Made by a program: the position numbers and the translations under genes. 38,974 bases of DNA. Origin: an uncultured Collinsella sp. Its GTDB lineage: Bacteria; Actinomycetota; Coriobacteriia; Coriobacteriales; Coriobacteriaceae. The notes below the pieces were generated by a model. The model saw nothing but the letters and a program-made list of their open reading frames with translations. It made no database searches and was not told the origin of the DNA. The stretch spans positions 1 to 38,974 of the forward strand of contig CAKUFW010000013.1 of assembly GCA_934650975.1 (NCBI GenBank), in the 5' to 3' direction. Positions within the stretch are counted from its first letter, which is position 1. Each line of letters opens with the position of its first letter. This document shows, in pieces, positions 31,187-38,974 of this stretch.

Positions 31187-34069
31187 ATGACGCTACTGTA
31201 TTTCCTTACCCTGTTTCCGCTGGTACCGGCGCTGGGCATGCTGCTCGCGCGCGGTGACCGCGCCCGCGATGCGGTAGGGCTCATAGGCTCCGGCATTATT
31301 ATGGCGGTGACAGTTGTAGTCGCCGTCATGTTTTTTGGCACGGGCCCGCAGAGCTTTGAGGTTGCCCCCGGCACCTCGTCTACGCTCTCGATCATCATCT
31401 CCGCCATCGACGTGATCTTGTGCGCCGTCATCCTGTACAACGCGCGCAAATTTAAGAGCACGCTCACCACGGTGCTCGGCATAGTCCAACTGGTGGGCTC
31501 CGTTGCCTTTGCGGCCATGACGTTGCCCGCGACCGAAGCCGTCACGGCGACGCCGCTCTACCTGGACTACATGAGTGTGACCATGGTGCTTGCCGTCGGC
31601 ATCGTCGGCAGTCTGATCTGCGTGTACGCCCTGGGCTACATGAAGGACTTCCAGGCCCACGACGAGCACGAGGCAGCGCTGCGCGGGCAGGCCGCGCCCG
31701 ACCGTCGCCCGCAGTTCCTGGCGCTCATGTTCCTGTTCCTCTCGGCTATGTTTGTCATCGTGACGAGCGACAACCTCGAGTGGCTGTTCTGCGGTTGGGA
31801 AATCACCACCGTGTGCTCGTTCCTTATGATTGGCTACACGCGCACGCCCGAGGCCATCAAAAACGCCTTTACCCAGATCATCCTCAACATGCTGGGCGGC
31901 ATCGCGTTTTTGGCCGGACTCATGTACCTGCACGTTAACGGCATGCCGCTGACCATCTCGGGCATGATCGAGCTTTCCGGCACCGGCACCGCGCAATCCG
32001 CGCTGCTGGTGATGCCAGTCATCCTGCTATCGCTCGCCGCCCTTACCAAGGCAGCGCAGATGCCGTTCCATACCTGGCTGCTCGGTGCTATGGTCGCCCC
32101 CACACCCACGAGCGCCCTGCTGCACTCGTCAACCATGGTCAAAGCCGGCGTGTTCCTGATGGTCAAGCTGAGCCCGCTCTATGCCATCTATCCCGTAACC
32201 GGCTTTATGGTCACGAGTGTGGGTGCCATCACGTTTTTGCTCGCTGCCCTCATGGCCATCTCGCAGAGCAACGCCAAGCGCGTGCTTGCGTACTCCACCA
32301 TCTCCAACCTGGGCCTCATCAGTGCCTGCCTGGGCGTCGGCGCGCCCGAGGCCGTGTGGGCCGCTATCTTCCTGATCTTGTTCCATACAGTGGCCAAGTC
32401 GCTGCTGTTCCTGTGCGTGGGCACCGCCGAGCACCATATCGGCAGCCGCAACATCGAGGACATGGACGGTATGTTCAGCCGCATGCCGCACCTGACGCGC
32501 CTGATGATGTTGGGCATCATGGGCATGTTCGTGGCGCCGTTTGGCATGCTCGTGTCCAAGTGGGGCGCCCTGGTGGCGTTTGCGCAGACCGGCAACGTGC
32601 TCATGATCATGGTGCTTGCCTTTGGCTCGGCCGCGACGTTTTACTTCTGGGGCAAGTGGCTTGCCAAGCTTTCGGGCGTCGACCCCACGGCTCAAAACGT
32701 TGAGGTCAATGTCCATAAGACCGAATGGATGGCGCTCAACACCATCGCCGCGCTGCTGATTCTGTGCTGCGTGGCGTTTCCGGTTATCTCGAGCGGTCTG
32801 GTGTCGCCTTACTTGGCCATGGTGTTTGGCCGCGTGCCGTACGTTATTGGCAAGGACGCCATGTATCTGATGGTGGTTATCGTGGCGTTTATCGCCGTGG
32901 TGCTGCTGACGTCGTTCCGCGTGAGCAACAAACCGCACGTCAACGTGTACCTTTCGGGCGTGGGAACCGACAAATATCGCCATTTCCGCGGCTCGATGGG
33001 ACACGAGGTGAAGGCCGAAAAGCGCAATTGGTACTCGGAGGACGCCCTTGGCGAGAAGCGTATCGGCCCCGCGGGTAGCGTCGTGTGCTGCAGCATTATC
33101 TTGTTTGCGCTGCTGTGTTGCGCGTGGATTGGGCCCGAGCGGCTTGCCATGAGCGCGCCCTCGGTGCTGCGCGGTAAGTATTTCGAAGGCTCGGGCGTCG
33201 TGGGCATTTTTATTGGCACCGTGGCGTTTGCCCTGATCGCGCCGCTTGTGGGCGGCCTGATCGACGGTCTTGACCGTAAGCTTTCGGCCCGTATGCAGGG
33301 CCGCGTGGGACCGCGCCTGCTGCAGCCGTTCTACGATGTGGCCAAGCTGCTGCGCAAGGCTCCCGCCAGCGTAAACACCATGGACGATACCTATATGGCG
33401 TGCGCGCTCATCTTTACCGTGGTGGGCGGCGGCATCTTTGTGTCGGGTTCCAACACGCTGCTGTGCGCCTTTATGGTTACGCTCGCCGCGATCTTTGTGG
33501 TGCTGGCGTCCGCCTCGACGCAAAGCCCGTTTGCGCAGGTCGGCGCCGACCGCGAGCTGCTGCAGGTTATGAGCTACGAGCCCGCCGTTCTGCTGATGAG
33601 CGTGGGCCTGTACCTTGCCACCGACAGCTTCGATTCCATCGCCGTGACGGGGCAGTCGGCCCCCATCATCGTGTACAGCGCACCCATTTTCCTCGCACTG
33701 CTCGCGGTGCTTACCATCAAGCTGCGCAAGTCGCCGTTTGACCTTTCGTACTCGCATCACGCGCATCAGGAGATTGTCCAGGGCGTCGCCACCGAGATGA
33801 GCGGCGGCACGCTGGCCAAGATGACTCTTATGCACTGGTGCGAGACCGTGCTGTTTTTGATGTGGGTGGGCATGTTCTTTGTTTGGGACAACCCGGTGAG
33901 CTGGGCGGTCGCCTTGGTCGTTATGGCCGCGACGTATTTTGTCGAGGTGCTGATCGACAACACCTTCGCACGCAGCACTTGGCGCAGCTGCTTTAAGCTC
34001 GGCTGGGGCGTGGCGCTGGTGTTTGGCCTGCTCAACCTTATGCCCATCCTCGTCGACGTGTTTATTTAG
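31187..34069 (+). CDS. echAB: Fused EchA-EchB membrane subunit of a group 4 [NiFe] hydrogenase
   Basis: The 960-residue protein joins two complex I-type membrane subunits. Residues about 1-600 are a NuoL/MrpD-like antiporter module (EchA) with the diagnostic KAAQMPFHTWLLGAMVAPTP segment near 285-305 and the following SALLHSSTMVKAGV. Residues about 650-960 are a NuoH-like module (EchB) with RMQGRVGPRLLQPFYDVAKL, ADRELLQVMSYEP and KSPFDLSYSHHAHQE. The linker (about 600-645) is hydrophilic, with GSMGHEVKAEKRNWYSED. These units form the ion-translocating arm. EchA and EchB are normally separate proteins of about 600-650 and 290 residues, so a single chain is unusual. GGGGGAG precedes the start. 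The next gene begins 12 bases after the stop. Confidence 0.93.
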   Translation: MTLLYFLTLFPLVPALGMLLARGDRARDAVGLIGSGIIMAVTVVVAVMFFGTGPQSFEVAPGTSSTLSIIISAIDVILCAVILYNARKFKSTLTTVLGIVQLVGSVAFAAMTLPATEAVTATPLYLDYMSVTMVLAVGIVGSLICVYALGYMKDFQAHDEHEAALRGQAAPDRRPQFLALMFLFLSAMFVIVTSDNLEWLFCGWEITTVCSFLMIGYTRTPEAIKNAFTQIILNMLGGIAFLAGLMYLHVNGMPLTISGMIELSGTGTAQSALLVMPVILLSLAALTKAAQMPFHTWLLGAMVAPTPTSALLHSSTMVKAGVFLMVKLSPLYAIYPVTGFMVTSVGAITFLLAALMAISQSNAKRVLAYSTISNLGLISACLGVGAPEAVWAAIFLILFHTVAKSLLFLCVGTAEHHIGSRNIEDMDGMFSRMPHLTRLMMLGIMGMFVAPFGMLVSKWGALVAFAQTGNVLMIMVLAFGSAATFYFWGKWLAKLSGVDPTAQNVEVNVHKTEWMALNTIAALLILCCVAFPVISSGLVSPYLAMVFGRVPYVIGKDAMYLMVVIVAFIAVVLLTSFRVSNKPHVNVYLSGVGTDKYRHFRGSMGHEVKAEKRNWYSEDALGEKRIGPAGSVVCCSIILFALLCCAWIGPERLAMSAPSVLRGKYFEGSGVVGIFIGTVAFALIAPLVGGLIDGLDRKLSARMQGRVGPRLLQPFYDVAKLLRKAPASVNTMDDTYMACALIFTVVGGGIFVSGSNTLLCAFMVTLAAIFVVLASASTQSPFAQVGADRELLQVMSYEPAVLLMSVGLYLATDSFDSIAVTGQSAPIIVYSAPIFLALLAVLTIKLRKSPFDLSYSHHAHQEIVQGVATEMSGGTLAKMTLMHWCETVLFLMWVGMFFVWDNPVSWAVALVVMAATYFVEVLIDNTFARSTWRSCFKLGWGVALVFGLLNLMPILVDVFI

Positions 34070-34081
34070 GAGGCGGCATCC

Positions 34082-34672
34082 ATGGATCATAAAATGTCGC
34101 GCTCGCCGTGGGTTATTCATTACGACGGCTCGAGCTGCAACGGATGCGATATCGAGGTGCTGGCCTCGCTCACGCCACTGTTTGATGCGGAGCGCTTTGG
34201 CGTGGTCAACACCGGCAACCCCAAGCATGCGGATATCTTTTTGGTGACGGGGTCGGTCAATGCCCAGAACCTGCCCGTCGTGCGTCAGATCTACAACCAG
34301 ATGCTCGAGCCCAAGTGCGTGGTGGCCTGCGGCATTTGCGCGTGCTCGGGCGGCGTGTTCCGCGATGCGTACAACGTGATCGGCGGCGTGGACCGCGCGA
34401 TTCCCGTGGACGTGTACGCGCCCGGGTGCGCCATTCGCCCCGAGACCGTGATCGATGCCATTGTGGAGGCGTGCGGCATTCTGGACCAGAAGGAGGCCGT
34501 GATGCGCGCCGGTGGCGATCCGCTCACCGTGGGCGGCGCCGCAACCTGGGACGGTGGCGTTGAGCTGGGCGATGACGGGTTTGTAGCTGCTGCGGGGGCC
34601 GGCGATGGGGCCGGCGCGCCCGCCGCGCCTGCCGGGTCTGCCGTGCCCGCCGCTGCAAAGGAGGCCGAGTAA
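34082..34672 (+). CDS. echC: Ech hydrogenase small subunit EchC (NuoB-like)
   Basis: The 196-residue protein has the [NiFe] hydrogenase/NuoB small-subunit core. Ligands for the proximal [4Fe-4S] cluster are visible in SSCNGCDIE (Cys19, Cys22), the VACGICACSG segment (Cys83, with Cys86/88 nearby) and YAPGCAIRP (Cys116). It relays electrons between the ferredoxin-like EchF and the active site in EchE, on the cytoplasmic face. The last about 50 residues are an Ala/Gly/Pro-rich low-complexity tail not found in ordinary EchC proteins. AGGAGG precedes the start. The stop overlaps the next start by one base (TAATG). Confidence 0.93.
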   Translation: MDHKMSRSPWVIHYDGSSCNGCDIEVLASLTPLFDAERFGVVNTGNPKHADIFLVTGSVNAQNLPVVRQIYNQMLEPKCVVACGICACSGGVFRDAYNVIGGVDRAIPVDVYAPGCAIRPETVIDAIVEACGILDQKEAVMRAGGDPLTVGGAATWDGGVELGDDGFVAAAGAGDGAGAPAAPAGSAVPAAAKEAE

Positions 34673-35373
34673 TGCAAAAGGCAATCTATACCACCGTCGG
34701 GATCGATGAGCTGCTGCCGCATGTGCAGGCGCTCAAGGGTGCCGGCGCGCGCTTTGTGCAGATGCATGCCGAGCGCTGTGTGGACGACGGCTCGTATCGC
34801 CTGGTCTATACGTTTATCAACATTCGCGCCGCCCAGGAGCAGATCGCGCGGGACGGCAGCTATGCGATCGAGAACCTGGTGGTCGAGGGTATCGGCCAAT
34901 ACCAGGAGATCCCGTCCATCAGCTCGTATTATCCGGCGGTGTTTCCGTTTGAGAACGAAGCACACGACCTGTTTGGTCTTGCCATCACCGACATGCAGGT
35001 CGACTTTAAGGGCTTTTTCTACCAGGTCTCGACTGCCGACCCCATGAGCGTCATCACGCCCGAGGTGAAGGCTGCGCGCGAGAAGGCCATGAAGGTCCGT
35101 GCCGCTGCCGAGGCCAAGGCGCGCAAGGCCGCAGCCGAGAAGGCCGTCGCCGCTGCGGCTACTGCGGGGGAGGGCGCTGCGGGCGCTGCCGCCGCCCAAC
35201 CCGCTGTGGCTGCCGGCTCCGATGCTCAGCACGATGAAGCTGCTGCCAAGGCCGCGCTCAAAGCCGCCGAGCTAGAGGCAAAGCTTGCCGCCATGGATCC
35301 CGAGAAAGCGGCTAAGGTCCGCGCGGCGCTTGCCGCCAAGGCCGCCCGCGACAAGCAGAAAAAGGAGGCGTAA
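34672..35373 (+). CDS. echD: Ech hydrogenase subunit EchD (NuoC-like) with Ala-rich tail
   Basis: The 233-residue protein has a NuoC/30-kDa-type domain over about residues 1-125, with the family signature FENEAHDLFGLAITDMQVDF. Residues about 130-233 are a highly charged Ala/Lys/Glu repeat, probably helical or a coiled coil (AREKAMKVRAAAEAKARKAA and similar). Typical EchD proteins lack so long an extension. The subunit connects the small and large hydrogenase subunits in the peripheral arm. AAAGGAGG lies before the start, which is translationally coupled to echC. Five bases separate its stop from the next start codon. Confidence 0.9.
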   Translation: MQKAIYTTVGIDELLPHVQALKGAGARFVQMHAERCVDDGSYRLVYTFINIRAAQEQIARDGSYAIENLVVEGIGQYQEIPSISSYYPAVFPFENEAHDLFGLAITDMQVDFKGFFYQVSTADPMSVITPEVKAAREKAMKVRAAAEAKARKAAAEKAVAAAATAGEGAAGAAAAQPAVAAGSDAQHDEAAAKAALKAAELEAKLAAMDPEKAAKVRAALAAKAARDKQKKEA

Positions 35374-35378
35374 GGTCC

Positions 35379-36467
35379 ATGGCACATCGCTCCGTTATTC
35401 CGTTTGGCCCGCAGCACCCGGTGCTGCCCGAGCCGCTTCATCTGGACCTGGTGATCGAGGACGACCGCGTCATCGAGGCAATTCCGCAGATCGGCTTTGT
35501 GCACCGCGGACTCGAGAAACTCACCGAAAAGCGCGATATGCATCAGTTTGGCTACATCGCCGAGCGCATCTGCGGCATCTGCGCCGTGGGCCACAGCTGC
35601 GGCTATGCCAGCGCCTGCGAGCGCATGCTCGACATCGAGGTGCCCGGCCGCGTGCAGTATATCCGTACCATTCTGCACGAGCTTTCTCGCATTCACTCGC
35701 ACCTGCTGTGGCTGGGCCTGCTCGCCGATGCCTTTGGCTTCGAGGCGCTGTTCTATCGGTCGTGGACGCTGCGCGAGCAGATTCTCAAGATTTTTGAGAG
35801 CACTTGCGGCGGCCGCGTGATCCTGTCGATTAACGAGATTGGCGGCCTTAAGCACGACATCGAGGACTCCGAGTTGGCGGGCATCGTCCAGACGCTTGAT
35901 GCCATGCGCCCCGACTACGAGGCCCTGGTGCATACATTTTTGAACGACGACAGCTGCGGCGAGCGCCTGCATGGCGTGGGCGTGATCAGCAAGAAGGACG
36001 CGCTGGATTTGTCGATGGTCGGTCCGTTCGGTCGCGCCTCGGGCGTGGACTACGACGTACGCATGTTTGGCGACGGCGCCTATGCGGATTTGGCCGCGTT
36101 TGAGCCGATTGTTGCCACCGACGGTGACTGCTATGCCCGCTGCCAGGTGCGTTGTGCCGAGGTCACGCAGGCCATGGACATTATCAAGGAGCTTGTGGGC
36201 AAGATTCCGCACGATGGCATTGGCGGGCGCACCAAGCTCACACCGGCCGACGGTGCGCGCGGCGAGGTTGTGATTGAGCAACCGCGCGGCGAGGCGTACT
36301 ACTATGTGCGCGGCAACGGCACCAAGAACCTGGACCGCTTCCGCGTGCGCACGCCGACGTCGCAAAACCTGGCGGGCCTGACGCACGCGCTGCAGGGTGT
36401 GCTCCTTGCCAACGTGCCAATGATTATCCTGACCATCGATCCCTGCATTAGCTGCACGGAAAGGTAG
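35379..36467 (+). CDS. echE: Ech [NiFe] hydrogenase large (catalytic) subunit EchE
   Basis: The 362-residue protein keeps both pairs of nickel-binding cysteines: RICGIC (Cys65, Cys68) near the N-terminus and DPCISCTER (Cys356, Cys359) at the very C-terminus. This separates it from complex I NuoD, which lacks them, and identifies an active hydrogenase. It should reduce protons with electrons from ferredoxin, or run in reverse. The chain ends directly after CTER. Known Ech and CooH large subunits likewise lack the cleavable C-terminal extension, so no maturation protease would be needed. No hyp maturation genes are in the window. AAAAAGGAGG precedes the start and only seven bases separate it from echF. 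Confidence 0.95.
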   Translation: MAHRSVIPFGPQHPVLPEPLHLDLVIEDDRVIEAIPQIGFVHRGLEKLTEKRDMHQFGYIAERICGICAVGHSCGYASACERMLDIEVPGRVQYIRTILHELSRIHSHLLWLGLLADAFGFEALFYRSWTLREQILKIFESTCGGRVILSINEIGGLKHDIEDSELAGIVQTLDAMRPDYEALVHTFLNDDSCGERLHGVGVISKKDALDLSMVGPFGRASGVDYDVRMFGDGAYADLAAFEPIVATDGDCYARCQVRCAEVTQAMDIIKELVGKIPHDGIGGRTKLTPADGARGEVVIEQPRGEAYYYVRGNGTKNLDRFRVRTPTSQNLAGLTHALQGVLLANVPMIILTIDPCISCTER

Positions 36468-36474
36468 GCGCGGC

Positions 36475-36816
36475 ATGAGTTTACTGACATTTGCCAAGAC
36501 GGCCTTGGGCTCTATGGTCAAGCAGCCGGTTACGGTGTGCTATCCGCAGGAGGAGCTGACGGCGCCCGAGCGCCTGCGCGGGCATATCGTCAATGACATG
36601 GACGTGTGCATTTGCTGCGGTATGTGCGCACGTCGCTGCCCGGCGGGCGCACTCGCGGTCGATCGCAAGGGCGGTACCTGGTCGATTGACCCGTATGCCT
36701 GCGTGGTGTGCGGCGAGTGCATCGAAAGCTGTCCCAAGCATTGCCTGAGTATGGACACCGCCCGCACTCCGGTTGCGGCGGACAAGACGCCCACGGTAGA
36801 AACCAAGCCGGAGTAG
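36475..36816 (+). CDS. echF: Ech hydrogenase polyferredoxin subunit EchF
   Basis: The 113-residue protein has two [4Fe-4S] motifs: C45-x2-C48-x2-C51-x3-C55-P and C76-x2-C79-x2-C82-x3-C86-P. The first about 40 residues (SLLTFAKTALGSMVKQPVT) are typical of EchF/NuoI. It accepts electrons from reduced ferredoxin and passes them to EchC. The last 20 residues are a polar tail. AAAGGTAGGC precedes the start. It is the last gene of the operon; a hairpin lies ten bases after the stop. Confidence 0.93.
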   Translation: MSLLTFAKTALGSMVKQPVTVCYPQEELTAPERLRGHIVNDMDVCICCGMCARRCPAGALAVDRKGGTWSIDPYACVVCGECIESCPKHCLSMDTARTPVAADKTPTVETKPE

Positions 36817-36825
36817 CGCGTAGAC

Positions 36826-36857
36826 GGGCCGGTGGGGCAAAAATGCCCCACCGGCCC
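36826..36857. terminator. Strong GC hairpin after the Ech operon
   Basis: GGGCCGGTGGGGCA and its exact complement flank an AAAA loop, a 14-pair stem. There is no U-run on the plus strand; a second small dyad CGCGCTTAAACGCGCG follows. It probably marks the 3' end of the Ech mRNA. From 36880 to 37102 there is only a weak AATGGC/GCCATT dyad (37044-37070), which could end the convergent regulator transcript on the minus strand. Confidence 0.5.
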
Positions 36858-37102
36858 CGCGCTTAAACGCGCGGTTGGGCCGCTCGAACAAAACTATGCC
36901 GGATTACGGGGCGGGATTGCGAATCCCCAACCATATCGAAAACCACGAAAATAAAACCGCAGGTAGACAGGCTGCTATTTTGCAGAAAACGCGAGGATGG
37001 ACGTGGCTCCTGAGTTTAGCCCCGTAAACCGGCATAGTTTTAAAATGGCATTAAATCGGTAACAGCCATTTAGCTTTGACGGGGTGGTCGGACGTTGGTT
37101 GA

Positions 37103-37732
37103 TTACCCCCGCAGGTAGGCGATGGCGATCTGGGTGCGGTTGCGTAGGCCCATTTTGGCCAGGATCGAGCTGATGTGGTTTCGCACGGTGCCTTCGCCCA
37201 TATAGGCGGTGGCTGCGATCTCCTTGTTGTCGAGACCGCGGGCGATGAGCTCGGCGACCTCGAACTCGCGGTCGGTCAGGCCGGCAAAAGCTGCGGGCCG
37301 GCGGGGCGTGCCGGTTTCAGTTCCCGCCCCGTCAAAGTCAACATCCTCGATCGCCTTGCCCTCCAGCACGCGCTTGCCGTCCATGACCTGCGCCAACGCT
37401 GGAGGAATGGCGGCGACATCGGTTTTGATCAGGTAGCCGCGGGCGCCCAACTTGAGTGCCGACACAATGTACTCGTCATCTGAAAACGTGGTCAGGAACA
37501 CCACGCGTGCCGCGGGGTCGCGCTCAAGGATCTCGCGGGCCGCCGAAAGGCCGTCACGCCCCGGCATCTGGATGTCGAGCAGCGCGATATCGGGCGCGTG
37601 CTCGGTGTAGAGCGCCACCGCATCGTTGCCGTCGGCGCCGGTGCCCACCACTTCAATCTGCGGCTGGGCGCCCAGGATAATCTTGAGCGAATCGACTACC
37701 AGGCGATCGTCATCGACAACTATGAGTCTCAT
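37103..37732 (-). CDS. NarL/FixJ-type response regulator
   Basis: The 209-residue protein has a receiver domain (about 1-120) with the acidic pocket DDD at 7-9, the phosphoryl-accepting Asp53 in LLDIQMPG, the TTF segment near 82 and the lysine in LIKTD. A LuxR/NarL helix-turn-helix follows (about 145-209, GLTDREFEVAELIARGLDNK, then TVRNHISSILAKMGL). It should bind DNA after phosphorylation by the adjacent kinase. ATG overlaps the kinase stop as ATGA, so the pair is translationally coupled. It converges on the Ech operon. Its targets cannot be read from sequence. Confidence 0.94.
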   Translation of the reverse strand: MRLIVVDDDRLVVDSLKIILGAQPQIEVVGTGADGNDAVALYTEHAPDIALLDIQMPGRDGLSAAREILERDPAARVVFLTTFSDDEYIVSALKLGARGYLIKTDVAAIPPALAQVMDGKRVLEGKAIEDVDFDGAGTETGTPRRPAAFAGLTDREFEVAELIARGLDNKEIAATAYMGEGTVRNHISSILAKMGLRNRTQIAIAYLRG

Positions 37733-38874
37733 CGGGCCTCATCTCCTTGCTGTTTGGGAACGGTGGCAAACACGCGCCAGCCGGCGGCGCCGGCGCGCGG
37801 ACCGGCGGTGAAGGTGCCGCCAAGCGCCTCGACGCGCTCGCGCATGGAGCCGAGCCCCATGCCTTCCGCGGTGCCGCGGCCGCCCGTCGGGGTCTCGCCC
37901 GTGCCATCGTCGGTAACGATGAGCTGGTAAAACGACGGATGCTCCATGCATCGCACGGTGACGGTCTGGGCGTGGGCATGGCGCAGGGTGTTGGAGAGCG
38001 CCTCGCGAAGGACCGCTGCAAAGCAGCTGGCGACGTTGGCGGGCGCATGCTCGGCCAAAACCTCAAGCTCAATCTGCGGACCGACGTCCGAGCGCGCGTC
38101 CTCAACAATGCGTTCGAGTTGCACGGAGAGGTCGGCGGCGTTGTCATTAAGCGCGTGGACGCTGGCGCGCACAAGCTGGAGTGCCTCGTCAACGGTGTGC
38201 TTGACGTCGGCGAAGTCGGCGGCGACGCCGGGCTCGTTGGCGTGGACCACGCGCAGGGCCTCGGTCTGTAGCGAGGCGCGCGTGAGCTGGTGGCCGACGT
38301 TATCGTGGATCTCGCGCGCAATGCGGGCGCGCTCGGCGAGCGTCGCGAGTTCGACCTCGTAGTCCTGGCGGTCGGCAAGGTCGCGGTTGCGCGCCTCGAG
38401 CGCGAGGGCTCGTTCCTGCAGTTCGTCACGGGTGCGACGCATGCGCTCCTGCTCACGTTCCAACTGGGCGGTGCGCAACGACAGCAAGGTGGCGGCGACC
38501 GAAAGGATGGCGGTCAACAGCAGCGCACGGGTGGGAAGCGCGCCGGTGCGATAATCCGCAACGAGCGCGAAGACAAAAGTGGCGGCTACGCCCAGTGCGG
38601 GCCATGCGTGCTCGCGGCGCACATGTTGCGCGATGTCATAGAAGGCGAGGGGTGCAAACGGCACAAAGGACGGCACAAAGACGGCCGCGATGATGTAAGC
38701 GTAGCTCGCGGCCTCGCTGGCGCGGCGGGCGCGCTCGCCTTGCGCGACCTCGGTCAGCGCGGCGATGACGACGCCAAGGCAAAATGCCGCAACCAAGCGG
38801 GCGTCCACAGCAAGGCCCAAGGCGGCCGCGATGCAGCACGCCAGCACGATTGATTTGTCGAATAGCCTGTTCAT
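37729..38874 (-). CDS. Sensor histidine kinase, HisKA_3 type
   Basis: The 381-residue protein has about five membrane spans in residues 8-125, then a coiled linker (about 128-170). A HisKA_3 dimerisation box follows with the phospho-His in ERARIAREIHDNVGHQLT (about 185-202), then a HATPase_c domain with the N-box SNTLRHAHA and G-boxes DDGTGE and GMGLGSMRERV. There is no large extracellular loop, so the signal is probably sensed in or at the membrane. No Shine-Dalgarno is seen before the start; TACAAT ends six bases upstream of ATG, so the transcript may be leaderless, which is common in actinobacteria. Partner of the response regulator downstream. Bases 38875-38974 hold no supported gene. Confidence 0.93.
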   Translation of the reverse strand: MNRLFDKSIVLACCIAAALGLAVDARLVAAFCLGVVIAALTEVAQGERARRASEAASYAYIIAAVFVPSFVPFAPLAFYDIAQHVRREHAWPALGVAATFVFALVADYRTGALPTRALLLTAILSVAATLLSLRTAQLEREQERMRRTRDELQERALALEARNRDLADRQDYEVELATLAERARIAREIHDNVGHQLTRASLQTEALRVVHANEPGVAADFADVKHTVDEALQLVRASVHALNDNAADLSVQLERIVEDARSDVGPQIELEVLAEHAPANVASCFAAVLREALSNTLRHAHAQTVTVRCMEHPSFYQLIVTDDGTGETPTGGRGTAEGMGLGSMRERVEALGGTFTAGPRAGAAGWRVFATVPKQQGDEAR

Positions 38875-38974
38875 ACGGGTATTGTACGCGATGGCGTGCG
38901 CGGGGGAGGCCCCACCGGGAGCAACCGTGACATTTGTCCCAGCAAGGGGGACCGCGACTATATCTCGCCGACAA

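Noticed and set aside
32129..34684. 851-residue minus-strand frame opposite echAB
   Set aside because: His/Arg/Gln-rich antisense product. The plus strand carries conserved complex I motifs throughout.
35379..36467. Complex I NuoD instead of hydrogenase
   Set aside because: Both CxxC nickel-binding motifs are intact, which complex I subunits lack.

Overview
The window looks like a chromosomal segment of a gut actinobacterium of the class Coriobacteriia, most likely Collinsella or a close relative. This rests on GC-rich codon use, strong GGAGG-type ribosome sites, many intergenic palindromes, strictly anaerobic redox enzymes, an Ech-type hydrogenase and giant secreted proteins. The placement is inference: there is no rRNA or other marker gene in the window. 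I see no tRNA, rRNA, CRISPR array or complete autonomous transposon.

Left region (1-10840). A gene-free stretch of about 1 kb carries palindrome arrays and two iteron arrays. It is followed by a redox block: a divergent LysR regulator, a DUF1097-like membrane protein, an FAD-dependent fumarate-reductase-type flavoprotein, a 710-aa ferredoxin/GltD fusion, a reduced NuoF-like iron-sulfur protein, an iron-sulfur flavoprotein and a convergent PucR regulator. A second copy of the same palindrome array closes the block. The enzymes look like a soluble NAD(P)H-to-flavin electron chain that reduces an unknown small molecule, with one regulator at each end.

Middle-left region (10847-15100). An old-yellow-enzyme/2,4-dienoyl-CoA reductase-like flavoprotein is followed by an AlbA_2 (Schlafen-like) HATPase/HTH regulator. 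The regulator gene is flanked by 122-bp near-identical direct repeats built from 11-bp iterons. A terminator plus a 23-bp iteron block also occurs on both sides of it.

Centre (15166-28981). A four-gene exported operon encodes three proteins, each with one N-terminal membrane segment and a beta-rich ectodomain (TasA/camelysin-like layout), followed by a 3631-aa secreted beta-solenoid protein with about 19 GGxxG (GLUG-like) motifs. No sortase motif, membrane anchor or dedicated signal peptidase is visible.

Scar region (29000-31040). A truncated Xre regulator, an N-terminally truncated DUF4143 ATPase, a small element with 28-bp perfect inverted termini, an orphan TTTCC/GGAAA operator-like dyad and a solitary IS3 OrfA-like helix-turn-helix protein.

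Right region (31187-38974). A complete group 4 [NiFe] hydrogenase operon in which EchA and EchB are fused, followed by EchC, D, E and F, should couple ferredoxin oxidation to H2 formation and ion translocation. A convergent NarL/LuxR-type two-component pair closes the window.

A recurring theme is that gene-free stretches hold short motifs repeated at near-helical spacing (11, 20-21 and 23 bp). Only one family sits next to an obvious DNA-binding protein gene. The rest may be orphan operators left by turnover of regulator cassettes.
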